From positions 122,663,001 to 122,727,000 of the forward strand of contig CM073886.1 in assembly GCA_037176705.1 (NCBI GenBank): DNA of 64,000 bases, given 5' to 3'. The notes beneath the pieces were generated by a model. That model was not told where the DNA came from. It worked only from the letters and a program-made list of their open reading frames with translations, and searched no databases. Source of the stretch: Molossus alvarezi. Taxonomy: Eukaryota; Chordata; Mammalia; Chiroptera; Molossidae. A program made the translations under genes and the position numbers. This document shows, piece by piece, positions 34,661-46,881 of this stretch; positions within the stretch are counted from its first letter, which is position 1, and each line of letters starts with the position of its first letter.

Positions 34661-34904
34661 GTGAATTGGAGCAATTACTTTAGTAATTAATTTTTGTTAC
34701 AGATGTTTCCTTCCCCACCCTTGACACTCTCCTCCTGATGCCACTGTCTATTTAGCGGCTCCCCCCACATTGTGGTCTGTGTCCATTGGCTACATATACA
34801 TGCATATAAGTTCTTTGGTTTATCTCTTCCCTCCCACCTCCATCCCCCTCTTTTGAGGTTTGTCAGTCTGTACCCTACTACTGTGTCTCTGGGTCTATTT
34901 TGTT

Positions 34905-37900
34905 CATCTGCTTATTTTGTTCATTATATTCCACAAATAAGTGAGATCATTTGATATTTGTCTTTCTCTGATTGGCTTATTTCACTTAGCATAATACTTT
35001 CCAAGTCTCTCTATGTCATCTCAAAGGATAAGAGATCGCTCTTTCTTACAGCTGCATAGTATTACATTGTGTAAATGTACCACAGCTTTTTTATCCACTC
35101 ATCTACTGATGGACACTTGGGCTGTTTCCAGATCTTAGCTATTGTAAATAGTGCTGCTATGAACATGGGGGTACATATATTCTTTCTGATTGGTGTTTTG
35201 GGCTTCTTAGGATATATTCCTAGAAGTGGGATCACTGGGTCAAATGGCAGTTCAATATATATATATATATTTATCTTCACCCAAGAACATTTTTGCATTT
35301 ATCTTCAGATAGAGTGGGAGGGAGAGAGGGTGGAAGAGAGAGAGAGAAACATTGATGTGACAGAAACACATCGAGTGTCTGCCCCCTACATGACCCCAAC
35401 CGAGGCCGAGGACAAACTGAATCCGATATACGTTCCCTTAGTGGGAACCGAACCCAGGACTCTCTGGTCCACAGGCCAACGCTCTAACTGCTGAGCCAAA
35501 CTGGCCAAGGCAGCAGTTCAATTTTTAATTTTTTGAGGAAACACCATATTGTTTTCCACAGTGGCTGCACCAGTCTGCATTCCTAACAGCAGTGTACTAG
35601 AGTCCCCTTTTCTCCACACCCTCGCCAATACTTGTTTGATGATTTGTTGATGGCGGCCATTCTGACAGGTGTGAGGTGGTACCACATAGTCATACCTCAT
35701 AGTCATAATACCACTGATGATCAGTGACGTTGAGCATTTTTTCATATGTCTCTTGTCCATTTGTATGTCCTGTTTGGAGAAGTGTCTATTTAGGTCCTCT
35801 GTCCATTTTTTAATTGGGTTCTTTATCTTCCTTTTGTTGAAGTTATATGAGCGCTCTATATATTTTGGAAATTACCCTTTATCTGATGTATCATTGGCAG
35901 TTATACTCCCCCATAATTGATGGTTGTTTCTTTTGCTGTGCAGAAGCTTTTTAGTTTTGTAGTCCCATTTATTAATTTTTTCCTTTGTTTCTCTTGCCTT
36001 AGGCGTTGTATCAGTGACAGTTCTGCTGTGTGTGATGTCTGAAATTTGTTGCCTACATTTTCTTCTAGGATTTTTATGGATTCACGCGTCACATTTAAGT
36101 CTTTTATCCATTTTGAGTTTATTTTTGTGTATGGTATAAGTTGATGGTCTAGTTTCATTTTTTTGCATGTAGCTGTCCAGTTTTCCCAACATCATTTATT
36201 AAAGAGGCTGTCTTTACTCCATTGTATGCTCTTGCCATCGCTGTCAAATATTAATTGAGCATAATGTCTTGGGTCAATTTCTGGGCTCTCTGTTCTGTTC
36301 ATTGATCTATATGTCTATTTTTTGCCAGTACCAGGATGTTTTGATTACAATGACATTGTAGTATAACCTGACATCCAGTATTGTGATCCCTCTTACTTTG
36401 TTTTTCTTTTTCAAGATTGCTGTGGCTATTCGGGGTCTTTTGGTTCCATATACATTTTTGGAGTATTTGTTCTAGTTCCATGAAATACGTCATTGGTATT
36501 TTAGTGGAGATTGCATTGATCTATAGATTGCTTTGGGTAGTATGGACATTTTAATGATGTTAATTCTTCCAATCCATGAACAAGGTATGTGCTTACACTT
36601 TTTTATATCTTCCTCTCTTTCTTTTGTCAGTGTCCTGTAGTTTTCTGCAAACAGGTCCTTTACTACTTTGGTTAAGATTATTCCTAGGTATCTTAATTTT
36701 TTTGCCATGATGGTAAATAGGATTGTTTTTTTAGTTTCTCTTTCTGTGAGTTCATTATTGGTGTATAAGAATGCTGTTGATTTCTTGATGTTAATTTTGT
36801 ATCCTGCTACTTTGCCAAATTCATTTACTAAGTCTAGTAGATTTTTGATGAAGTCTTTAGGGTTGTTTATGTACAATATCATGTCATCTACAAATAATGA
36901 CAGTTTTACTTCCTTCTTTCCAGTTTGGATCCCTTTTATTTTTTCTTCCTGTCTGATTGCTGTGACTAAGACTTCTAGTACTATGTTAAATGAGAGTGGC
37001 GAAAGTGGGCATTCCTGTCTTGTTCCTGTTCTTAAGGGAAATGCTTTTAGTTTTTACCCATTGAGTATAATGTTGGCTGTACGTTTTTTATATATGACCT
37101 TTATTATATTGAGATATGATCTCTCTGTTGCTACATTGCTGAGTGTTTTTATCAGAACTGGGTGCTGGATGTTATCGATTGCATTTTTAGCATCTATTGA
37201 TATCATATGGTTTTTATTTTTTATTTTGTTTCTGTTTTATATTACATTTATTGATTTGTGAATATTGTACCAGCCTTGCAACTTTGGGATGAATCCTACT
37301 TGGTCATGGTGAATAATTTTTTTGATGTAATGCTGGATTTGATTTGCTAATATTTTGGTAAGGATTTTGGCATCTGTGTTCATTAGGGATATTGGCCCGT
37401 AGTTTTCTTTCTTTGTAATGTCTTTATCTGGTTTTGGAATTAGAATTATGCTGGCCTCATAAAACAAGTTTGGAAATCTTCCTTCTTCTTGAATTTTTGG
37501 GAACAGTTTGAGGAGAATGGGTGTTAGATCTTCTATAAATATTTGGTAAAACTTCCCTGTGAAGCCGTTGCCCCTGGGCTTTTGTTTGCTGGGAGTTTCT
37601 TGATTACATTTTCAATTTCCTTAGTAGTCATTGGTGTGTTCAAGTTTCCTATCTCTTCCTGGTTCAGTTTGGGAGACTGTGTGTTTCTAGAAATTTGTCC
37701 ATTTCGCCTAGATTGTCCAATTTGTTGGTGTATAATTGTTCTTAGTATTTTTTTAATGATCCTTTGTATTTCTGTGGTGTCAGTTGTTACTTCTCTTTCA
37801 TTTCTGATTTTGTTTATTTGGGTCCTCTCTTTTTGTTTATTGGTGAGTCTGGCTAAGTGTTCATCAGTCTTTTTTATCTTTTCAAAAAACCAGCTCTTCA

Positions 37901-38960
37901 TTTCATTCATCTTTTGAATTGTTTTTTATTTTTTTAGTTTCTATGTCATTTATTTCTGCTCTGACATTTACTGTTTCTTCCCTTCTACTTGTTCTGGGTT
38001 TTTCTTTCTGTTTATTTTCTAGTTCTTTAAGTTGTAGGGTCAGAAAATCAATGATAAATTTTTCTTGTTTCTTGAGGTATGCCTGTAGTGCTATGAACTT
38101 CCCTCTCAGGATTGCTGTTGCTGCATTCCATAGATTTTGTGTTGTTGTGTGTTAATTTTCATTGGTTTCCAGGAAGTTTTTAATTTCTTCCTTGATCTCC
38201 TTGGTAACCCATTCCTTGTTTGATAAACGTGCTATTTAGCCTCCACATATTTGAATGCCTTTGTGTGTTTTTGTTGTATTGATTTGTAGTTCCATGCCAT
38301 TGTGATCTGAGAAGATGCTTGATATTATTTCAGTCTTCTTGAATTTAGTTTGTGTCCTAACATGTGTTCGGTCTTTGCTAATGTCACATGTGCACTTGAG
38401 AAGAAGGTGAATTCTGCAGTTTGGGGGTATAGAGTCTCTGTTTCCTTGTTAATTTTTTGTCTAGGGATCTATCCAGTGATGTCAGTGGGGTGTTGAAGTC
38501 TGCTGCTATGATTGTATTGTTGTTGATTTCTCCTTTGAAGTCCTACAGAAATTTTTGTAATGTATTTTGGTGCTCCTAGGTTGAGAGTATATATGTGTAC
38601 TGAGGTTAAATTCTCCTGTTGGATAGATCCTTTCAATATTATGTAGTGGCCTTCTTTTCTAGTCATGGCCTTCATTTTGAAGTCTATTTTATCAGATATG
38701 AGTATTGCTAACCCAGCTTTTCTTTCCTTTCCATTTGCTTGGAAAATTTTTTCCCATTCCTTCACTTTTAAACCTATGTGAATCTTTTTTTGTAAGGTGG
38801 ATCTCTTGTAAACAACATGTATATGAGTCATGTTTTCTTATCCATTCAGCTACTCTGTGTCTTTTGATTGGGGCATTTAATCCATTCACATTTTACATTT
38901 AAGGTTATTATTGATATGTACTTATTTATTGCAATTTTTGTTTATTATAGTTATGTTTCT
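34905..38960 (-). pseudogene. L1 ORF2 remnant (endonuclease and reverse transcriptase)
   Basis: Domains appear in order on the minus strand but in several frames. Endonuclease at 38889-38469 (NGLNAPIKRHR, CLQEIHL with the metal-binding Glu, KAGLAILISDKIDFK). Linker at 37910-37533 ending LPANKSPG. Reverse transcriptase at 37467-37237 ([20 protein letters not shown], then HHDQVGFIP) and 36882-36490 ([17 protein letters not shown]). C-terminal part at 35760-35062, split by a SINE ([25 protein letters not shown]). Frames break near 38690, 37500, 37240, 36490 and elsewhere. Confidence 0.9.
35258..35511 (-). mobile_element. VES SINE, type A, inside L1 ORF2
   Basis: Inverse copy with an (AT)n tail (35254-35270) and target duplication cagttcaat on both sides. 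It splits the 3' part of the L1 reverse-transcriptase gene. Confidence 0.94.
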
Positions 38961-39036
38961 CTTCCTGTTTATTCTGCTCATTACAGCAGTCATTTTAACA
39001 TTTCTTGTAGGGCTGATTTGGTGCTAATATATTTCC

Positions 39037-39780
39037 TTAGCCTTTTTTTTTTTTGTCTGGGAAGCTCTTTATTTCACCTTGTATTTTGAATGATAGCCTT
39101 ACTGGATAGAGTAGTTTTGGGTTCAGACCCTTATTTTTCATTACTTTGATTACTTCATGCCATTCCTTTCCGGCCTGTAGTGTTTCTGTTGAGAATTCAG
39201 CTGATAGCCTTATAGGGGTTCCTTTGTAGATAACCTGTTGTTTATCTGTTGCTGCCTTTAGGATTCTCTCTTTGTCTTTAATTTTTGGCATTTTATTATT
39301 ATGTGTCTTGGTGCAGGCCTGTTTGGGTTCTTCTTACTTGGGGGCTCTCTGTGCTTCTTGAACGTGTACCTTTTTCCTTCAAGCTACGGAAGTTTTCTGT
39401 CACTATTTCTTCAAGTATATTATCTAACCCTTGCTCATTTCCTTCTTCTGGCACTTCTATAATGCAGATGTTGTTACATTTTATATTGTGCCACAGTTCT
39501 CTTAAGCTGTCTTCTTGTTTTTTCTATTTGGTTTTCTGATTGGGTGATTTTTTTCTACCCTGTCTTCTAATTCACTGATCCAGTCCTCGGCTTCCTCTAC
39601 TCTGCTTGGTATTCCTTCCAATGTGTTCTTTATTTCTGTTATGTCATTCTTCATTTCTAATTGGTTGGTTTTTAATGCTTCTATATCTTTACTCATGCTG
39701 TTGAGCTTCCTCATGATTATTATTCTGAACTCTCCTCTGATATCTTGGTAAACTCTATGTCATTTATTTCTTCTCCTGCA
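39037..39780 (-). pseudogene. L1 ORF1 remnant (RNA-binding ORF1p)
   Basis: Two parts are readable. The first, around 39714-39502, is heptad-rich (KNDITEIKNTLEGIPSRVEE then EAEDWISELEDRVEK), which is the ORF1p coiled coil that makes trimers. The second, 39291-39037, reads IKDKERILKAATDKQQVIYK then PIRLSAEFSTETLQAGKEW and NPKLLYPVRLSF, the C-terminal nucleic-acid chaperone domain. The middle (RRM) part is split by frameshifts. ORF1p would coat L1 RNA as a chaperone. Confidence 0.85.
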
Positions 39781-40639
39781 GAATTCTCTTGTTCTTTCAT
39801 TTGGAATTTGTTTATTTGTTTCATGATTTTGCTTGCCTCAGTGGGTTTGGAGCCTGTCAAATTTTCTCTGTGGGTGTTGGTGTTCTGTGGTCATGGCTCC
39901 CGTACTGGTAGATGTATAAGCCCACGAAAGGTTCAGTTACCATCTAGCTTTCTGTCTGGAGGCAATTAGTCTCAGTTGCTTGATAAGCCTCAGTTTGTAG
40001 CCCTCAGCTGAATGAATAATCCAGGTGTAAGAGGATTTCCAGTGGGTATGGTACTTGCTTGCTATCAGACTATGTTAATTAGCCTCAATTTGCATTTCTT
40101 TGGCCTGACCTGGTGGTGTTGAATTCCTGTCGGAGGGGCCACTGCTTCTCCCTGGGGCTCTGGGAAGTGGCTCTTTGAGTATGATGGCTACTGTCCTGTA
40201 AGGGAGTGATTTGGCACAAAACTCCTAGTGTCCTCCTGCCCAGCTCTCTCCTGAGCCAGGAGCCCCAGACACTCTTCACACAGTTCCAGTGTAGTCTGCC
40301 CTGTCTCTGCTAGAGCCCAAGGAGAGCGGCTGTAGCTGATTCAGTGTTTTTTAAAATCCCTGCTTTCTCAGCGGGAAGCACACTCAGCTAACACAGCTCT
40401 CCGCTGCTCTCTGTGGGCTCCCAGCCTTCCCTCATGTGCCTCTTCGGTTCCCCTGGCTTGATTTGGCGTCCTCTTTCTGTCCCTGGTGGGTATGCGTTCT
40501 CTCCAGCTGTTTTTCAGTTGGTTTTCCACAATGATTTGTCTTTATTTTAGTTGTAATTCAAGTTTGGTCCTCGGAGACAGTCTGTGTAGCTTCCATTTAC
40601 TCTGCTGCCATTTAAAAAAAAAAAAGGAAGCAAAAATTT

Positions 40640-41085
40640 TTAATTGTCTGTTTTTTAAAAGAACGAGAGGGAGAGAGAGATAGAGAGAGAAACATTGATC
40701 AGTTGCCTCCCACAGGCACCCCAACCAAGGATTGAACCAGCCACCTGGGTATGTGCCCTGACCAGCAATTGAACCTGAGACCTTTTTTGTTAAAATTTTT
40801 TTTTATCCTCACCCGAGGGCATTTTTTGATGTTTTGTTCAGATAGAGTGGGAGGGAGAGAGAGAGAGAGAAACATTGATGTGAAAGGGACACATCTAGTG
40901 GTTGCCACCCACACAACCCAGTCAGGGCCGGGGACAAACTACAACCAAGGTACATGCCCCTAGCGGGAACTGAACCTGGGTCTCTCCAGACCGCAGGCCA
41001 ACGCTCTAACCGCTGAGCCAAACCTGCCAGGGCGAACCTGAGACCTTTTGATGTACAGGACAATGCTCCACACTGTCCAGGACTG
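40640..41085 (-). mobile_element. old type B-like SINE interrupted by a younger SINE
   Basis: Left part: ttaattgtctgttttttaaa, gaacgagagggagagagaga, caaccaaggattgaaccagc. It continues at 41034 with gatgtacaggacaatgctcc. Diverged from the other copies at its head. Confidence 0.75.
40787..41033 (-). mobile_element. VES SINE, type A, nested in an older SINE
   Basis: Inverse copy from ttatcctcacccgagggcat to gagccaaacctgccagggc. Perfect duplication gaacctgagacctttt at 40771-40786 and 41034-41049, both within the older SINE. Confidence 0.95.
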
Positions 41086-41089
41086 GAAT

Positions 41090-41790
41090 AAATTATTTCG
41101 AAGAACACTTTAGGAGAACTCAAGAGTAGAGCAGTACTGAAAGAGATAAATAATGATATATATTGTAAATATGTATCTGTTTAATTATATAAATGTATAT
41201 TGATTATATGCATGTACTATAGAATTTTAATTTTATTAAAAACCTATTATGTGTACAAAACAATGCTAGATATTCAGAGAATTAAAGGAGTCAAAATGGG
41301 TATCTATTTGCATGATCTGAATTGGCAGTATAGTAGATAAAGTGTCTGAAGTTCTTCATTTATTCTTTTGAATTACTTGTGAAGCATTTTTGCCATAAGT
41401 CTGAGCAGAACTATTCTCAGCATCACCCTGTGGGCGTTCTCTTAAAAGACTCTACTACATTTCTCGTGAGCTTCATGATAGGTTAAAATAAAAGGGTTTA
41501 GAGGGAAAAAAGGGAACCTACTGCCTCAGCATATTTGGTTATACATCTGAGCTTTTCCCTTTGCTACCCCCTTAACGCTACCCCTTCCCCTTTCTTATAT
41601 GTAAGGTCACTTACTGAGCTATAGATATGAATATAAAGTATATATTATATATTATGTGTTTGTACACAAACCTTTGAGCAGTGGAACATTTGACATTTGG
41701 TATAAGGTTTTAATTGAATGTTTGGAGGAAGCTGGTCAGTCTTCACCTACAGTGGTTCAGCAGGTCACTTGGACTGGCACTCTCTATGTA
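41090..41790. other. unassigned AT-rich stretch
   Basis: No gene or confident repeat seen. Confidence 0.5.
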
Positions 41791-41814
41791 ATTTAGGATT
41801 CTTCACTCCTTTTA

Positions 41815-42058
41815 TTATTACTTTAAAAAAATCCTCAGTCAAGGATATTTTTTTATTAATTGTTAGAATGGAAGGGGGTGGGGGGAGAGAAACATCAATA
41901 TGAGAAAGACACATAGATTGGTTGTCTCCCTCATGACCCCGACTGGGGCTGGGAATTTAACCTACAACCCAGGTATGTGCCCTTGACTGGGAATCGAACC
42001 TAAAACCCCACCGTTCCCTGGGTTGACACTCCAACCATTGAGCCAAACCAGCCAGGGC
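41815..42058 (-). mobile_element. VES SINE, type A
   Basis: Inverse copy from atcctcagtcaaggatattt to gagccaaaccagccagggc. The target word aggattcttc flanks it at about 41793 and 42059. Confidence 0.9.
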
Positions 42059-44157
42059 AGGATTCTTCCCTTTTTTTTTTAATGACGTTAGTTTTTTTTA
42101 TTAATTTATTTTTGTTACAGATGTTTCTCCTTTTTTCCCCATTGACACCCTCCTCCCATCCCCCTCACCCCATCCCCAGCTTTATTGTCCATGTCCATGT
42201 GTTATGTGTACATGTATATAAGTTCTGTGGTTCATCTCTCCCCCACCACACCCTCTTCTGAGAATTGTCAGTCTGTACCCTACTTCCACATCTCTGGGTC
42301 TACCCTGTTCTTCAGACTGTTATTATGTTCATTATATTCCACAAATAAGTGAGATCATGTGATACTTGTCTTTCTCTGTTTGGCTTGTTTCGCTTAGGAT
42401 AATACTGTCTAGGTCCCTCCATATCGTCTCAAAGGATAAGAGATCTTTCTTTTTTACAGCTGCATAGTATTCCATTATGTATATGTACCACTGCTTTTTT
42501 AATCATTCGTCTTCTGATGGACATTTGGGCTGTTTCCAGATCTTAGCTGTTATAAACAGTGCTGCTATGAACATGGGGGTGCATGTATTCTTTCTGATTG
42601 GTGTTTCAGGCTTTTTAGGGTATATTCCTAGAAGTGGGTCAAATGGCAATTCAATTTTTAATTTTTTGAGGTAACACCATAGTGTTTTCCATAGTGGCTG
42701 TACCAGTCTGCATTCCCACCAGCAGTGTACTAGAGTCCCCTTTTCTCCACACCCTCGCCAACATTTGTTTGATGATTTGTTGATGGTGGCCATTTTGACA
42801 GGTGTGAGGTGATATCTCATTGTTGTTTTAATTTGCATCTCTCTGACAATTAGTGATGTTGAGCATTTCTTCATATGTCTCTTGGCCATTTGTATGTCCT
42901 GTTTGGAGAGGTGTCTATTTAGGTCCTCTGTCCATTTTTTAATTGGGTTCTTTGTCTTCCTTTTGTTGAGTTATATGTGCTCTCTATATATTTTGGAAAT
43001 TAACCCCTTATCTGATGTATCATTGGTTATTATGCTCTCCCATACAGCAGGTTCCCTTTCCATTTTGGTGGTTGTTTCTTTTGCTGTGTGGAAGCTTTTG
43101 AGTTTGATGTAGTTCCATGAGTTCATTTCTTCCTTTGTTTCTGTAGCTTTAGGTGATGTATCAGTGAAAATTCTGCTGCATTTGATGTCTGAAATTTTGT
43201 TGCCTACATTTTCTTCTAGGATTTTAATAGATTCACGAGTCACATTTAAGTCTTTTATCCATCTTGAGTTTATTTTTGTGTATGGTGTAAGTTGATGGTC
43301 TAGTTTCATTTTTTTGCATGTAGCTGTTCATTTTTCCCAACATCATTTATTAAAGAGGCTGTCTTTACTCCATTGTATTCTTGCCACCTCTGTCAATTAT
43401 TAATTGAGCATAATGTGTTGGATCAATTTCCGGGTTCTCTGTTCTGTTCCACTGATCTATGTGCCTGTTCTTGTGCCAGTACTAGACTGTTTTGATTACC
43501 GTAGCTTTGTAGTATAACCTGATATCCAGTATTGTGATCCCACCTACTTTGTCCTTCTTTTTGAAGATTGCTCTGGCTATTCAGGGTCTTTTTTGGTTCC
43601 ATATGAATTTTTGAAGTATTTGTTCTAGTTCTGTGAAGCATGTCATTGGTATTTTGATGGGGATTGCATTGAATCTATAGATTGCTTTGGGCAGTATGGA
43701 CATTTTAATGATGTTAATTCTTCCAATCCATGAACAAGGTATGTGCTTACACTTTTTTATATCTTCCTCTCTTTCTTTTGTCAATGTCCTGTAGTTTTCT
43801 GCAAATAGGTCCTTTACTTCTTTTGTTAAGTTTATTCCTAGGTATCTTAATTTTCTTGCCTCGATGGTAAATGGGATTGTTATTTTAGTTTCTCTTTCTG
43901 TGAGTTCATTGTTGGTGTATAAGAATGCCATTGATTTTTTGAGGTTAATTTTGTATCCTGCTACTTTGCCAAATTCATTCATTAAGTCTAGTAGATTTTT
44001 GATGGAGTCTTTAAGGTTTTCTATATGTAATATCATGTCATCTGCGAATAATGACAGTTTCACTTCCTCATTTCCAATTTGGATTTCTTTTATTTTTACT
44101 TCATGTCTGATTGCTGTGGCTAAGACCTCCAGTACTATGTTAAATAAGAATTTTGAT

Positions 44158-44326
44158 GCCCTGGTCGGTTTGTCTCAGTGGTTAGAGCATCAGCCTGCGG
44201 TCCAGAGAGACCTGGGTTCGGTTCCAGCTAAGGGCACATATGTCGGTTGCAGTTTGTCCCAGCCCTGGTTGGGTCATGATGTGTCCCTTTCGAAAAATGT
44301 CCTCGTGTGAGGATTAAAAAAAAAAA
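44158..44326 (+). mobile_element. VES SINE, type A, internally shortened
   Basis: Head to ttgggtcatgatgtgtccct, then directly gaaaaatgtcctcgtgtgag and A tail: the pyrimidine-rich segment of about 60 bp is missing. Inserted in L1 ORF2. Confidence 0.92.
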
Positions 44327-44496
44327 AAGAATGGCGAAAGTGGGCATCCCTGTCTTGTTCTTGTTCTTAAGGGAAATGCTTTTATTTTTTGCCCATTGTG
44401 TATGATGTTAGCTGTAGATCTTTCATATATAGCCTTTATTATGTGGAGATAGGATCTCTCTATTCCCACAATGCTGAGTGTTTTTATCAGAAATGG

Positions 44497-44620
44497 AAAC
44501 ATCTTTGTTCAAGTATGAAATTATTGAAGGATAAGTGCGTTTATCCATGAGAAACTTTGATTGATGTATTCAGTTAATTGTATATTTTTAAAAATACAGC
44601 GTGTTTTTTTTTTTAAAAAA
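44497..44620 (+). mobile_element. 124-bp orphan insertion in L1, source unknown
   Basis: Absent from the matching L1 at 34.7-40.6 kb. It is flanked by agaaatgg at 44489-44496 and 44621-44628. It contains a perfect 6-bp stem (ggataa gtgcgt ttatcc), ends acagcgtg followed by T12 and A7, and resembles no repeat I know. The A tail and duplication favour retroposition of a small transcript. Confidence 0.6.
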
Positions 44621-45213
44621 AGAAATGGGTGCTGGATGTTGTCGATTACTTTTTTAGCATCTATTGATATGGTCATATGGTTTTTATCTTCCATTTTGTT
44701 TATGTGGTGTATCACATTTATTGATTTGTGAATATTGTACCAGCCTTGCATCCCTGGGATGAATCCCACTTGGTCATGATGACTAACTTTTTGCTGGATC
44801 CAATTTGTTAGTATTTTGTTCATGATTTTGGCATCTATTTTCATGAGGGATATTGGCCTATAGTTTTCTTTCTTTGTAGTGTCTTTTTCTGGTTTTGGAA
44901 TTAGATTTATGCTGGCCTCATAAAACGAGTTTGGAAGTTTTTCTTCTGCTTGAATTTTTTGGAATAATTTGAGGAGAATGGGTGTTAGTTGTTTTTGAAT
45001 GTTCAGTAAAAGTCCCCTGTGAAGCCATCTGGGCCTGGGCTTTTGTTTGCTGGGAGAGTTGATTCTTCACTTTTTAATCTCCATGCTAGACCCTGATCTT
45101 GCTTGTTGTGTGATTTAATGAAATAAAAGATTTAAAAAGTGTTTTGTAAAGAGCTTTAGGGTTATTTGGTTTATAAGAGCAGGGAGTAATGTTTGTCTAA
45201 TAAGAATATTGTT

Positions 45214-45462
45214 GCCCTGGATAGTTTGCCTCAGCAGTTAGAGCGTCAGCCTGTCGAGTAAAGGGTCGCGGGTTCGGTTTATGGTCAAGGACGCATACCT
45301 GTGTTGCAGGTTTGATTCCTGGCCCCAGTGGGGGTCATGTGGGAGGCAACCAATTGATATGTTTCTGTCACATCGATGTTTCTTTCTCTCTCCCTCTATT
45401 CCTTGTACTCTATCTAAAAAGCAATGGAAAAATATCCTCAGGTGAGGATTAAAAATAAAAAA
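45214..45462 (+). mobile_element. VES SINE, type A variant
   Basis: Sense copy with a changed B-box region (gggtcgcgggttcggtttat) and cctgtgttgcaggtttgatt. Target duplication aagaatattg on both sides. Confidence 0.92.
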
Positions 45463-45846
45463 AGAATATTGGTATATATTTTAAATTGAGAATCTCTTCT
45501 AATCCTCAGAAATGTTTGATTACTGATGACCATTCTAGGGTTGTGATGGGACTTTCAGCTGTACAGATTGCAGCTGACACTGGAAGGGATGGGTGCAGGG
45601 AAGTGATTTTTAGTATATTCACAGAGTTTTGCGACTCTCATGACCATCCAAGTGATACTTTTCCATCACCCTGAAAGGAACCCATGTTCAGTCATTTCCC
45701 ATTCTGACTCCTGCCCTAGGCAGCTAATCTGCTTTCTGTCTGTGTATTTGCCTCTTACGGACATTTCAGATATATGGGATCATATGACCTTCTGTGTCTA
45801 GCTTCTTTAACTCAGCATAATGTGGTTTGAGGTTCATCCGTTATAG

Positions 45847-46486
45847 TGTGTAGTGGGTTGAATGGTAGCTCCCTAAAAGATATTTCCATATCAAATTTCT
45901 GGAGCCTCTGAATGTTTCCTTGCTTGGGAAGGGGATCTTTGCAGAGGGAATTGTTACGGATCTTAAGATGAGATCATCCTGGATTATCCAGGTGGACCCT
46001 CAATCCTATGCAAGTATTCTTATGAGAAATAGAAAAGGAGAAGACACACAGAAGACAGAGGCGGAGATTGGAGTGATGTGATTATAAGCCAAAGAAGCCA
46101 ATTAAAACCGATAGGCGCCAGAAACTGGAAGAGGAAGGAGGGATTGTGCCCTAGAGCTTCCAGAGGTGTGAAAGAATAATTTCTGTTGTTCGAGGCCACT
46201 CAGTTTGTTGTTGTTTAATCCTCACCTGAGAATATTTTTCCAGTTATCTTCTGAGAGAGAGAGAGAGACAGACAGACAGACATCCATGCGAGAGAGACAC
46301 ATCAACTGGCTGCCTCTCGCATGACCCGACTAGGGCCAGGGACGAACCGCGACCGAGGTATGTGCCCTTGACTAGAATTGAACCTGTGACTCTTTGGTCC
46401 TTGGGCCAACACTCTAACCCCTGAGCCAAACCAGCCAGGGCAGAGGCCACTAAGTTTGTAGTTCTTTGTTGTGGCAGCCCTGGTCA
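45847..46486 (+). mobile_element. MaLR-type solo LTR (MLT1/MST-like), interrupted by a SINE
   Basis: About 410 bp after removing the SINE. It starts tgtgtagtgggttgaatggt, contains ggggatctttgcagagggaa, ttaagatgagatcatcctgg, acagaggcggagattggagt, cagaaactggaagaggaagg and aagaataatttctgttgttc, and ends tttgttgtggcagccctggt. These match a common MaLR-like LTR pattern; the exact subfamily is not certain. No internal retroviral sequence is present. Confidence 0.7.
46216..46441 (-). mobile_element. VES SINE, type A, nested in the LTR
   Basis: Inverse copy. The LTR words gaggccactcagtttgt and gaggccactaagtttgt on its sides are the target duplication. Confidence 0.94.
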
Positions 46487-46881
46487 TATGTATGTATATC
46501 ACTTTTTTACTACCAATTTTCCATTGTGTGGCAGTTTTATATTTTGTTTATCCATTTATCAGTTAATGAGTATTAAGGTTGTTTCTAGTTTGGGCTATAT
46601 GTATAATGCATTTCTAAACTTCATGTTGAAGTCATTGCATGGGGATATATTTTCAGTTCTCTTGGAAATATACCAAGGAGTGGAATCGCTAAGTCATGTG
46701 GTAAATCTGTTTTACAAAACTGCCAAACTGTTTTCCAAAGTGGTTCCACTATTTTACATTCTTACCAGTAATGTATGAGGGTTCCAGTTTCTTTACGTCC
46801 TCACTAACACTTACTATTTTGTCTGTCTTTTTGGTTATAGCTATCTAGTGGGTATGAAGTGGTATTTATTGTAATTTTAAA

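Larger units (their letters stand above)
34686..40612 (-). mobile_element. nearly full-length L1 retrotransposon, inactivated
   Basis: On the minus strand it runs from a 5' region beginning near aaatggcagcagagtaaatg (40612) through ORF1, ORF2 and 3' UTR to 34686. About 5.7 kb remain after removing a 250-bp SINE. Both reading frames are broken by frameshifts and stops, so it cannot retrotranspose. The copies at 42.1 kb and 47.3 kb belong to the same family and match closely, which points to a fairly recent family in this genome. No clear poly-A tail is seen at the 34686 end. Confidence 0.93.
42072..45060 (-). mobile_element. L1 retrotransposon, 5'-truncated within the reverse transcriptase
   Basis: From a poly-T tail at about 42072 to an abrupt 5' end at gcttttgtttgctgggag (45058), just after [18 protein letters not shown] codons. 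The frame 44063-43581 carries the catalytic FADDM box and [32 protein letters not shown] and the [20 protein letters not shown] block. The frame 42889-42503 carries the C-terminal cysteine region ([18 protein letters not shown]) and [10 protein letters not shown]. Frameshifts, a SINE at 44158 and a 124-bp insertion at 44497 inactivate it. The word gattcttc on both ends suggests its target duplication. Confidence 0.93.

Noticed and set aside
35062..35760. Two nearby frames that suggested an independent gene
   Set aside because: They are the C-terminal part of L1 ORF2 split by a VES insertion.
36668..37261. Open frame of 197 codons, hydrophobic
   Set aside because: It is the antisense of L1 ORF2; the T-rich strand gives Phe/Leu/Ile-rich artefacts that mimic a membrane protein.
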